DNA of 64,000 nucleotides from Candidatus Alcium sp. F082. GTDB lineage: Bacteria; Bacteroidota; Bacteroidia; Bacteroidales; F082. The stretch covers positions 1 through 64,000 of the forward strand of contig LPNG01000010.1 of NCBI GenBank assembly GCA_001543395.1, in the 5' to 3' direction. Both the position numbers and the translations under genes were made by a program. The notes below the pieces were generated by a model. It saw nothing but the letters and a program-made list of their open reading frames with translations. It did not search any database and was not told the DNA's origin. Positions 8,176-15,599 of the stretch are shown here, piece after piece. Position 1 is the first letter of the stretch; each line of letters begins with the position of its first letter.

Positions 8176-9291
8176 TCATTTCTTCAATGCTTCCTCAGCC
8201 TGTTTGATGGTGCCGCGTTCGCCGTTGACGAAGGCAACGACGAAGGCGTCTTTGTAGCCCAAAGCTCGCACCTCGGATTGGCGTTTCATGGCCGCAGCCT
8301 TGCTGGTAAACTTGCCAGAGACATAGCGGAAAGCACCGTTGTATTCATAGACATCGACCTCTTTCACGCCGCTGAAGGCCTTGTCGGTGGATGCCACTTT
8401 TTTGTCGCGGCTGGCAAACTGAACGGCGAAATAGGTGTCGCCGACATTGCTGCTGGCAGGCTTCTCACTAACTTCGGGCTGGCCCGAGGTGTGGTTCTCT
8501 GCCTCAAACTCACGTTTGTATTCCTCGAAAGCGCGATAAAGCGCCAGCGCCATCTGGGTTTGGCCTTTCTCGGAGTTGAGGAATTGTTCTTCCTTGGTGT
8601 TGTTTATGAAACCCAATTCAACGAGGATGCTCGGCATGGAGGTCTTCCAAAGCACGAGGAATCCGGCCTGTTGCACGCCACGGTCGTGGCGCCCCACCTT
8701 CTGTGTGAATTGCTTCTGCACTTTGGCGGCAAGATCGAGGCTTTGTTTTTGATACATGCTTTGTGAGAGCGAAAAGAGGATATAGGCCTCGGTGCTGTTG
8801 GGGTCGAAGTTGTCGTAAGCATCCGTGTTGTCTTCCAACAAGATGGCGGCATTTTCCTTCTTTGCTATGGCGAGGTTCTTCTCATTTTTCGATTCACCCA
8901 TGACGAAAGTCTCCGCGCCGTTGGCCGTAGTGCTGCCTTCAGTGGAATTGCAATGGATGGAGATGAACACGTCGGCATTGTTACGGTTGGCAATGGCAGC
9001 GCGTTCGCTCAACTCAACAAACCTGTCCTTATCGCGAGTATAGATGACTTTCACGTCGGGTAGATTCTCCTTGATGTAATTGCCGAATTTCAAGGCAACG
9101 GCCAAATTGAGTGCCTTTTCCGTTGTCACCTTGCCCAAAGCGCCCGTGTCTTTACCACCATGACCCGCATCAATGACAATGGTCTGTATCTTCTCACCCT
9201 TTTGGGAAAAGCCAAACAAAGGCAGCAGAAAAACCAAGAATAAGACACCAAATCGAGAAATCTTTCGTTCTATCATATTGAGTTCGTTCAT
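8176..9291 (-). CDS. N-acetylmuramoyl-L-alanine amidase with SPOR-like domain
   Basis: 371 residues. It cuts the bond between MurNAc and L-Ala in peptidoglycan. Signal peptide to about residue 29 (LPLFGFSQ). Amidase_3 domain about 35-245: zinc ligands His44 (DAGHGG), Glu58 (TTEKAL) and His113 (SIHCN), catalytic Glu225 (VELGFINN). The last about 85 residues (DTYFAVQFASRDKK to the end) look like a SPOR domain, which binds denuded glycan at division sites. The start at 9291 is drawn at the first ATG; MIERK at 9276 is equally good. The gene is divergent from the LptD-like gene. Confidence 0.9.
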   Translation of the reverse strand: MNELNMIERKISRFGVLFLVFLLPLFGFSQKGEKIQTIVIDAGHGGKDTGALGKVTTEKALNLAVALKFGNYIKENLPDVKVIYTRDKDRFVELSERAAIANRNNADVFISIHCNSTEGSTTANGAETFVMGESKNEKNLAIAKKENAAILLEDNTDAYDNFDPNSTEAYILFSLSQSMYQKQSLDLAAKVQKQFTQKVGRHDRGVQQAGFLVLWKTSMPSILVELGFINNTKEEQFLNSEKGQTQMALALYRAFEEYKREFEAENHTSGQPEVSEKPASSNVGDTYFAVQFASRDKKVASTDKAFSGVKEVDVYEYNGAFRYVSGKFTSKAAAMKRQSEVRALGYKDAFVVAFVNGERGTIKQAEEALKK

Positions 9292-9309
9292 TTATGCGCG
9301 AAGAAAAAC

Positions 9310-9317
9310 TATCTTTG
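9310..9317 (+). promoter_or_regulatory. -7 element for the LptD-like gene (TATCTTTG)
   Basis: Exact TAnnTTTG match, 38 bases before the TTG codon chosen as start of the LptD-like gene. It argues against the long open stretch upstream, which overlaps the amidase gene. Confidence 0.55.
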
Positions 9318-9355
9318 CAGCGGATTTCAAGTGTACAAAAGTAATTGTTTTCAAT

Positions 9356-12208
9356 TTGTTAGAACGCAAAACATATAAGAATATTTTTCTACACGTAGCC
9401 ATTTGCCTATTGGCAATGACCGTGGTTTTGTTTTGCAGTTGTAAGCAAATGTCTCATATTGAGAAAGATAAGCATACTTCCGAACCACCCAAAGGAGATA
9501 CCGCCATCACCCCTGTTCGTATCGTTGACACCATTCCTATCGTCTCAGATTCAGCACACCTTGATACGATTGCCACGTTCATCACCGACACGATTGCGCC
9601 TCTTGACTTGATAACACCACTAAAAGATAGCATCAACGAAGCCGACACGCTCCGATATGACACCCTGAAACATACGCGCCGCCACATCACGCCTCACCGC
9701 TCTGAGTCAGCCATCGAGACGAAGGTGATTTGTTCGGCCGCCGACTCGGTGTACCGCGACATGGGCCAGAAAAAAATCTTCTATTATGGCAATGCCGAGG
9801 CCAAATACGACGACATCGTCTTGAAGGCCGACTATCTGGAATTCGACCTCGAGACCAGCACGTGCAAGGCACACGGCACCGTCGACTCATTAGGAAAAAT
9901 ACAAGGCCGTCCCGTCTTCACCCAAGGCGAGTCCACCTTTGAAGCTGTGGAGATGTCGTATAACTTCAAGTCAAAGAAAGGCATCATCAGCAAGGTGTGG
10001 ACCGAGGAAAGCGGTGGCTATCTGCATGGCGAACGCATCAAGCGCATGGATGACAACAGCATCAACATACGTTCGGGGGGCTACACCACCTGCGACCTAA
10101 AAGACCATCCGCATTACCAGTTCAAGTTCACCAAGGCCAAGGTCATCCCTGACGACAAGATCGTTACAGGCCCCATCTATATGACCATCTCCGACATCCC
10201 CTTGCCCATCGTGTTGCCGTTCGCCATGATTCCCAACACCAAAGGCAAAAAGTCGGGACTCATCATACCTACCTATGGCGAGTCGGCCAACCGTGGTTTC
10301 TACCTCGAAAACGGTGGTTACTATTGGGCCATCAACGACAACTACGACTTGCAGATCTTGGGCGACATCTACACCCGTGGCTCATGGGGCATCAAGCCCA
10401 CCTTCCGTTACAACAAACGTTATCGCTTCAACGGTTCGATGGCTTTGGGCTTCGCGGTCAACAAGATCGGCACGAAAGGTGCCGCCGACTACCAGGAAAG
10501 CACTGACTTCAAGATCCACTGGACCCACAAACAAGACCCCAAGTCGCATCCGCGGCGCAACTTCTCTGCCGACGTGAACATCGTGAGCTCCAACTTCAAC
10601 AAATACAACGCCCAGACTGCCACCGACCAGTTGAGCAACACCTTCAGGTCGAGTATCGCCTATCAAACCAACTTCGCTGGCAAGGTCTACCTCACCCTCA
10701 ACGCCAGCCACAGCCAAAACACATTGACACGACAGGTCACCGCATCACTGCCTGAGATGACATTGACGGTCAACACCTTCTATCCCTTGAAGAACGTCGG
10801 CAAGGCGGGCAAAAAACACTGGTACCAAAGTCTCAGCATGGGCTATACAATGAACGGAAAAGCCTACATCAACGATGTGGACACCGTATTGTTCCATGGC
10901 ATCACCGACAATTTCGGAGGTTGGGCGCGAGAAATGATGCGCGACCACATTCAAACCGGCATCTCGCATAGGATTCCCATCAACGCAACCATCAAGCTGT
11001 TCAAACACTTTTCGTGGACCAACTCTTTGACCTTGAACGACTATATGTATTTCAAGCACATCGAGCAGCAATGGATCAACAATAGTGACTCGACAGGGTA
11101 TGTGCAGACCGACACCATACACGGCTTCCGCAACTTGGTCGACTTCAGCGCAAGCTCCAACCTCACTACCAAGATCTATGGTATGGTCAACTTCGCCAAT
11201 GGTCCCATCCGCGCCATACGCCACGTATTCACTCCCACCATCGGTTTCACCTACCGTCCCAACTTCAGCGACCCGAAATGGGGCGTATACGGTTCCTACA
11301 TCGATGGCAACGGGGACGAGAAGACATACAACAAATTCGTAAATGCGCTCTATGGCACACCGTCGCAAAACCAACAAGGTCTACTGACCTATAGCTTGGG
11401 AAACAACTTGGAGATCAAAGTGCCCTCGCGTAGCGACACCATCACCGGTATCAAGAAAATCCCCATTCTGGAATCCTTCAGCATCTCGGGCAACTACGAC
11501 ATCACCAAAGACTCCGTCAATTTCTCCCCCATCTCTGTCAATGGGCGTACCACTTTATTCAAGAAATTGGGCATCAATTACAGCAGTTCTTGGGACCCCT
11601 ATGCCGCCGACTCTTTGGGCCGACGCATCAACCGCTTCGAAGTCATCGACAACGGACGGCTGTTCCGAAAGACGGGCTCGTCGTGGCGCTTCAGCCTGAA
11701 TTACAGCTTCAACCAAAACGACCTCAAGAAATTGCAAGGCAAAAAAGGGAGCCAGGACTTGCGAAACGAGATCAACCAAAACGCCCGACAATCGGGCATG
11801 TTCGACCCCGACGAACTCGATGAGATCCTTGGCAATCCCAATGCCTACATCGACTGGACCACTCCCTGGTCGCTCTCGCTCAGCTACAACCTTACCTACA
11901 CGACATCCTTAGCCTACGCCGCTTTCATGGGTATTGCCACCAACACTTACGTGCATACCATAGGCTTGAATGGCGACATCAGCCTAACACCCAAATGGAA
12001 GTTCACCTTCTCGACGGGCTGGGATTTCGTCAACAACAAGATCTCCTACACCAACCTCAGCGTCTACCGCGACCTACACTGCTGGGAGATGCGTTTCAAT
12101 TGGATTCCTATCGGCAGCTATAAGAGCTGGAACTTCACCATCAACGTGAAGGCTCAGGCGTTGAAGGATCTGAAGTATGAGAAGAAGAAGGATTATCGTG
12201 ATAATTAG
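9356..12208 (+). CDS. LptD-like outer-membrane LPS-assembly protein
   Basis: 950 residues from the TTG at 9356. An OstA/LptD-like periplasmic region (about 110-240: KIFYYGNAEAKYDDIVLKAD, YLEFDLETSTCKAHG) is followed by a large barrel (about 300-950) with many aromatic strands. In Bacteroidota this layout is the putative LptD that places lipopolysaccharide in the outer leaflet. The open frame reaches back to 9173 but overlaps the amidase; a start at TTG 9356 gives a basic n-region (LERKTYK) before the hydrophobic core, and a -7 element lies just upstream. The first ATG in the core is at 9416. A weak hairpin follows the stop. Confidence 0.8.
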   Translation: MLERKTYKNIFLHVAICLLAMTVVLFCSCKQMSHIEKDKHTSEPPKGDTAITPVRIVDTIPIVSDSAHLDTIATFITDTIAPLDLITPLKDSINEADTLRYDTLKHTRRHITPHRSESAIETKVICSAADSVYRDMGQKKIFYYGNAEAKYDDIVLKADYLEFDLETSTCKAHGTVDSLGKIQGRPVFTQGESTFEAVEMSYNFKSKKGIISKVWTEESGGYLHGERIKRMDDNSINIRSGGYTTCDLKDHPHYQFKFTKAKVIPDDKIVTGPIYMTISDIPLPIVLPFAMIPNTKGKKSGLIIPTYGESANRGFYLENGGYYWAINDNYDLQILGDIYTRGSWGIKPTFRYNKRYRFNGSMALGFAVNKIGTKGAADYQESTDFKIHWTHKQDPKSHPRRNFSADVNIVSSNFNKYNAQTATDQLSNTFRSSIAYQTNFAGKVYLTLNASHSQNTLTRQVTASLPEMTLTVNTFYPLKNVGKAGKKHWYQSLSMGYTMNGKAYINDVDTVLFHGITDNFGGWAREMMRDHIQTGISHRIPINATIKLFKHFSWTNSLTLNDYMYFKHIEQQWINNSDSTGYVQTDTIHGFRNLVDFSASSNLTTKIYGMVNFANGPIRAIRHVFTPTIGFTYRPNFSDPKWGVYGSYIDGNGDEKTYNKFVNALYGTPSQNQQGLLTYSLGNNLEIKVPSRSDTITGIKKIPILESFSISGNYDITKDSVNFSPISVNGRTTLFKKLGINYSSSWDPYAADSLGRRINRFEVIDNGRLFRKTGSSWRFSLNYSFNQNDLKKLQGKKGSQDLRNEINQNARQSGMFDPDELDEILGNPNAYIDWTTPWSLSLSYNLTYTTSLAYAAFMGIATNTYVHTIGLNGDISLTPKWKFTFSTGWDFVNNKISYTNLSVYRDLHCWEMRFNWIPIGSYKSWNFTINVKAQALKDLKYEKKKDYRDN

Positions 12209-12306
12209 TTGAGAGTTTAGTGTTTAGAGTTTAGAGTCAGTTGAGAGTTGAGAGTTGACGCTTCGCGTCTTTCTGCATTCAGCATTCCGCATTTATAATT
12301 AATTCT
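12209..12306 (+). repeat. Low-complexity intergenic repeat with weak hairpin
   Basis: Imperfect tandem repeats of GAGAGTT and TTTAGAGT (about 12209-12256), then GACGC-TTC-GCGTC (12257-12269) followed by TTTCT, which may act as a weak terminator for the LptD-like gene. The rest up to the promoter of 12348 is unremarkable. Confidence 0.5.
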
Positions 12307-12314
12307 TATCTTTG
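12307..12314 (+). promoter_or_regulatory. -7 element (TATCTTTG)
   Basis: Exact TAnnTTTG, 33 bases before the ATG at 12348. No matching -33 TTTG at the standard distance. Confidence 0.5.
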
Positions 12315-12347
12315 CATCGGAATCACAACAAATTAATACCATTCATT

Positions 12348-14192
12348 ATGAAAAAACTATTTACCCTTATCCTCGCGCTGGCCTTTGGTTTTGGCCTGAA
12401 AGCGCAATGTCCGCTCACACAAGCCGTCGACTTCACGGCTACTGACGTTCACGGCACAGAAGTCCACCTGTTCGACATCCTCGACAGCGGCCAGTATGTG
12501 CTTATCGACTTCTTCTTCACCACCTGCGGCCCTTGTCAGCAGGCCACCCCGAAAGTTGTCGAATCCTATTACGCCATGGGTTGCAACATGCATGATGTGT
12601 TCTATATGGAAATCGCCACCGGCGACAGCGATGCGGCTTGCCTCAACTGGGTGAACACCTACGGCGTGGAGTACCCCACCATCAGCGGGCAGGCTGGCGG
12701 TACAGGCATTTGCAGCCAATATCAAATCGGTGCCTATCCCACACTCATCGTTATCGCCCCCGACCGTTCCATCGTCATCAACGACTTGTGGCCCATCAAC
12801 AATGCCCAGACCGTCATCAACGCTTTGGAACAACTCGGCCTACAACAGCATGACTGCAATGCGCCAAGCTATGACCCGCAAGTGAGCATTACTATCGACC
12901 AAATTCAGGGCACCGAGGTGACAGCCACCTTCACGCCCAACGAAGACTGCGCCTCCTACGGCTATATGATGGCCACCGAGGCCGAGATTCAGGAATGGAT
13001 GGGCATTGCCGGCCTCGCCTTACCCGAATACCTCTGGACCTATGGCATCCCTGGATCGGGCGAAATGTCGAACACCTTCACCGACCTGACGCCCGACACA
13101 GAATACGTCATCTATGCTGTGCCTGCCGACATCGACGGCAACCTCGGCGAGGTCGTGCAAGTGCCTGTCACCACAACGCCTAGCGGCCCCACCTACGACA
13201 TCATCCCCGACTTCACTGGCACCGACATCGACGGCAACGAGATCCATCTTTATGACATCCTCGATGCTGGCCAACATGTGCTCATCCACTTCTTCTTGGT
13301 CGACGACACCTACGACTTCATGCCCTACATGACGGAATCGTACCACTTCTTCGGCTGCAACACTGGAGATGTGTTCTACATGGAAATGACACCCAACGGC
13401 TATGACGATGCCGCCCGCGCCTGGGCCGAGCGTTATGGCGTGGAATATCCCACCATCAGCCGCACAGGTGGCGCCAACCAATTCGTGCAAGACATTCCGA
13501 TTGGCTGGTATCCCACCGTGATGCTCGTCAACCCCAACCACGAGATCGTCATCCCTGACATCTATCCCATCACCGAGACCCAAACCGTCATCGACGCACT
13601 GATGGGCGAAGGCATCGAGCAACACGACTGCCCTGTGATTTATGACGAAACGCTGACCTTCAGCATGGATACGGTAACGCTGCCTTGGTGTGAAGTGACT
13701 TGGATCACCGTTTACAACAACACCGCCGAAGACGCCACCATTGTGAAAATCTGTGATGATCGCTATGAATTAGGTTTCTACATTGGTTCAGACGCGATTC
13801 TTTCTTGCAATGAAACAGAGATTACCATTCCACAAGGCGGTTCCATTGAACTTGGCATCGAGTGCTGTGTGACTGGCAAGAGCATAGTCCCAGATGTTGT
13901 TACCGTTTCTAGCAATTTGGCTGATGCCCAATTCGTGGTCATGGTGGACGACACTTGGTCAGTGAATGAAAACGAGGCTTCTATTTCTCTCTTCCCCAAC
14001 CCCGCCAACGACTTCGTGACCCTCAAGGGCGAAAGCCTTGGCACGGTGTGCGTCTACAACACGCTCGGGCAGAAGATGGACGAGTTTGAGGCCAGCGGAA
14101 GCGAGCTCCGCATCAACACGACAGGCTATGAGAACGGTGTGTATGTGGTTAAGGCCGGTGAAACAACACTGCGATTTGTGGTGAGACATTAA
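12348..14192 (+). CDS. T9SS-exported protein with two thioredoxin-like domains
   Basis: 614 residues; start MKKLFTLIL gives the signal peptide, cleaved near LKAQ-C. Domain 1 (about 22-168) is a thioredoxin/TlpA-like fold with the redox motif C60-G-P-C63 and cis-Pro region IGAYPTL. A fibronectin-III-like domain follows (about 172-275). Domain 2 (about 282-425) repeats the thioredoxin fold (same GVEYPTIS and IGWYPTV blocks), but the active-site stretch reads L-V-D-D-T-Y, with Asp319 and Tyr322 where the cysteines should be. A Cys-rich beta domain and a type A T9SS sorting domain (SLFPNPANDF ... to the end) complete it. Probably a surface or secreted disulfide enzyme, with domain 2 binding rather than catalysing. 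Confidence 0.85.
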   Translation: MKKLFTLILALAFGFGLKAQCPLTQAVDFTATDVHGTEVHLFDILDSGQYVLIDFFFTTCGPCQQATPKVVESYYAMGCNMHDVFYMEIATGDSDAACLNWVNTYGVEYPTISGQAGGTGICSQYQIGAYPTLIVIAPDRSIVINDLWPINNAQTVINALEQLGLQQHDCNAPSYDPQVSITIDQIQGTEVTATFTPNEDCASYGYMMATEAEIQEWMGIAGLALPEYLWTYGIPGSGEMSNTFTDLTPDTEYVIYAVPADIDGNLGEVVQVPVTTTPSGPTYDIIPDFTGTDIDGNEIHLYDILDAGQHVLIHFFLVDDTYDFMPYMTESYHFFGCNTGDVFYMEMTPNGYDDAARAWAERYGVEYPTISRTGGANQFVQDIPIGWYPTVMLVNPNHEIVIPDIYPITETQTVIDALMGEGIEQHDCPVIYDETLTFSMDTVTLPWCEVTWITVYNNTAEDATIVKICDDRYELGFYIGSDAILSCNETEITIPQGGSIELGIECCVTGKSIVPDVVTVSSNLADAQFVVMVDDTWSVNENEASISLFPNPANDFVTLKGESLGTVCVYNTLGQKMDEFEASGSELRINTTGYENGVYVVKAGETTLRFVVRH

Positions 14193-14226
14193 ACCAGAAT
14201 AAACACCCTTACGCCTCTTGTCCTCA

Positions 14227-14304
14227 TGGCGGAGGAACATCCGCCATCTCCCGAGCCCGAAGGGCACTCCTTTTGCTCGGGAGATTGCGGATCGAGTCCG
14301 CAAT
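14227..14304. repeat. REP-like element with three hairpins
   Basis: Three consecutive inverted repeats: TGGCGGA/TCCGCCA (14227-14246), CTCCCGAGC/GCTCGGGAG (14248-14283) and ATTGCGGA/TCCGCAAT (14284-14304). The last resembles the dispersed element reading CATTGCGGA...TCCGCAAT seen in many Bacteroidota intergenic regions. It may also terminate the 12348 transcript. Confidence 0.7.
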
Positions 14305-14339
14305 GACGTTTGAAGGTGGGGTTTTTAACCCTATAGACA

Positions 14340-15599
14340 ATGAAAATAATCATCCTTCGTTCCTCGTTCCAGAATGATGATTTCGTCAGGAACGAATATG
14401 CCGAATTGATTCAAAGGCTGGAAAATGAATGTAATGCCCAGATTAATATCATTGGCGACGAATCGGTAGAGACGTTGCGCGCAACGTCTCTACAGGCGTT
14501 ACCCGATGCATTTATGATCGCCACCGGCGGTGTCGAAAACCTGTTCAAACGCATCTGGACGATGATTGATGTAGAGACGTGCCATGGCGCGTCTCTACGG
14601 AAAAACGTCACAATGATCGCCGACGGGCGCAACAATTCCTTGGCTGCAGCATTGGAGATATTGACCTATTTGGGCAATGTCGGGGTGGAAGGTAAGATTT
14701 TGCATGGGACGAATGATGAAATTATATCGGCCGTGGTAGAGACGTGCCATGGCGCGTCTCTACAGGGACGAATCGGGTTGTTCGGCAAACCGTCGGACTG
14801 GCTGATTGCCAGCGGCGTGGACCGCGGTTTCCTTCGCCAACATTACGGCATCGAAACCATCGACATCGACCTGCAACGTCTCATCGAGGGCATCAAAACC
14901 GTGTCAAAAACCGAGGCGGAGGAAGTGATGCAGACCTTGCTGAAACGCGCCAAGGCCGTCGAAGAGCCCACCAGTGCCGATTTGCTAGAGGCCGCCAAGG
15001 CCTATCTCGCCATCAAACGCATCTGCCAAGAGGAACGCCTGGATGCCATGACCATCCGCTGCTTCGACATCGTGAAAGCTTGCGGCACGACGAGCTGTTT
15101 GGCGTTGGCCTTGCTCAACGACGAAGGCATCGTGGCAGGTTGCGAAGGCGACATGCAGACGCTGATGAGCATGTATTTGGCCAAACGGATTTGTGGCGAA
15201 ACCGCTTTCATGGCCAACCCGTCCAACCTCACCGACGAGACCTCCATGCTGGCGCATTGCACTATCCCGCTGACGATGTGCGACGAGACCGTGGTGCGAT
15301 CCCACTTTGAGTCAGGCATCGGCGTGGCCGTGCAAGGCCTGCTGCCCTTGACCGACTATACCTTATTTAAATGGGGCGGCCCGAAAATGGACCGTTATTT
15401 CGTTACCGAAGCAAAGGCCATCGAGGCCCCATACAGCAACCATTTCTGTCGCACGCAGATCACGCTCAACGTAAATCTGAAGTCTTATCTACTGCAACAC
15501 TCCATCGGCAACCACCATGTCATCATCCGAGGACGACATGCCAATGAAATCCGTCAGTTTATGTTAGCAAACGGCGTCTCAGAAAGTGTAACCGAATGA
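14340..15599 (+). CDS. L-fucose/arabinose isomerase-like protein with in-frame palindrome insertions
   Basis: 419 residues, cytoplasmic. The arrangement (N-terminal Rossmann-like half; IGLFGKPSDWLIASGVD; then TIRCFDIVKACGTTSCLALALLNDEGIVAGCEGD split by cofactor-type acidic residues) is that of the FucI/AraA-like sugar isomerase superfamily. The exact substrate is unknown and I would not call it fucI. Three copies of the 28-bp palindrome lie in its frame at codons 43, 78 and 133, each adding V-E-T-x4-S-L. They fall in the N-terminal half, between recognisable secondary-structure elements. The 3' end overlaps the convergent patatin gene by 21 bases. Confidence 0.65.
   Translation: MKIIILRSSFQNDDFVRNEYAELIQRLENECNAQINIIGDESVETLRATSLQALPDAFMIATGGVENLFKRIWTMIDVETCHGASLRKNVTMIADGRNNSLAAALEILTYLGNVGVEGKILHGTNDEIISAVVETCHGASLQGRIGLFGKPSDWLIASGVDRGFLRQHYGIETIDIDLQRLIEGIKTVSKTEAEEVMQTLLKRAKAVEEPTSADLLEAAKAYLAIKRICQEERLDAMTIRCFDIVKACGTTSCLALALLNDEGIVAGCEGDMQTLMSMYLAKRICGETAFMANPSNLTDETSMLAHCTIPLTMCDETVVRSHFESGIGVAVQGLLPLTDYTLFKWGGPKMDRYFVTEAKAIEAPYSNHFCRTQITLNVNLKSYLLQHSIGNHHVIIRGRHANEIRQFMLANGVSESVTE
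14466..14493. repeat. 28-bp palindromic repeat, copy 2 (in coding sequence)
   Basis: Arms GTAGAGACG...CGTCTCTAC, core TTGCGCGCAA; starts on a codon boundary and encodes VETLRATSL inside the isomerase-like gene. Confidence 0.9.
14571..14598. repeat. 28-bp palindromic repeat, copy 3 (in coding sequence)
   Basis: Arms GTAGAGACG and CGTCTCTAC with core TGCCATGGCG; in the same codon phase as copy 2, encoding VETCHGASL. Confidence 0.9.
14736..14763. repeat. 28-bp palindromic repeat, copy 4 (in coding sequence)
   Basis: Identical in sequence and codon phase to copy 3, encoding VETCHGASL again 55 codons later. Confidence 0.9.

Noticed and set aside
9173-9355. N-terminal extension of the LptD-like protein
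   Set aside because: It overlaps the amidase gene on the other strand, contains the promoter of the gene and lacks protein character.
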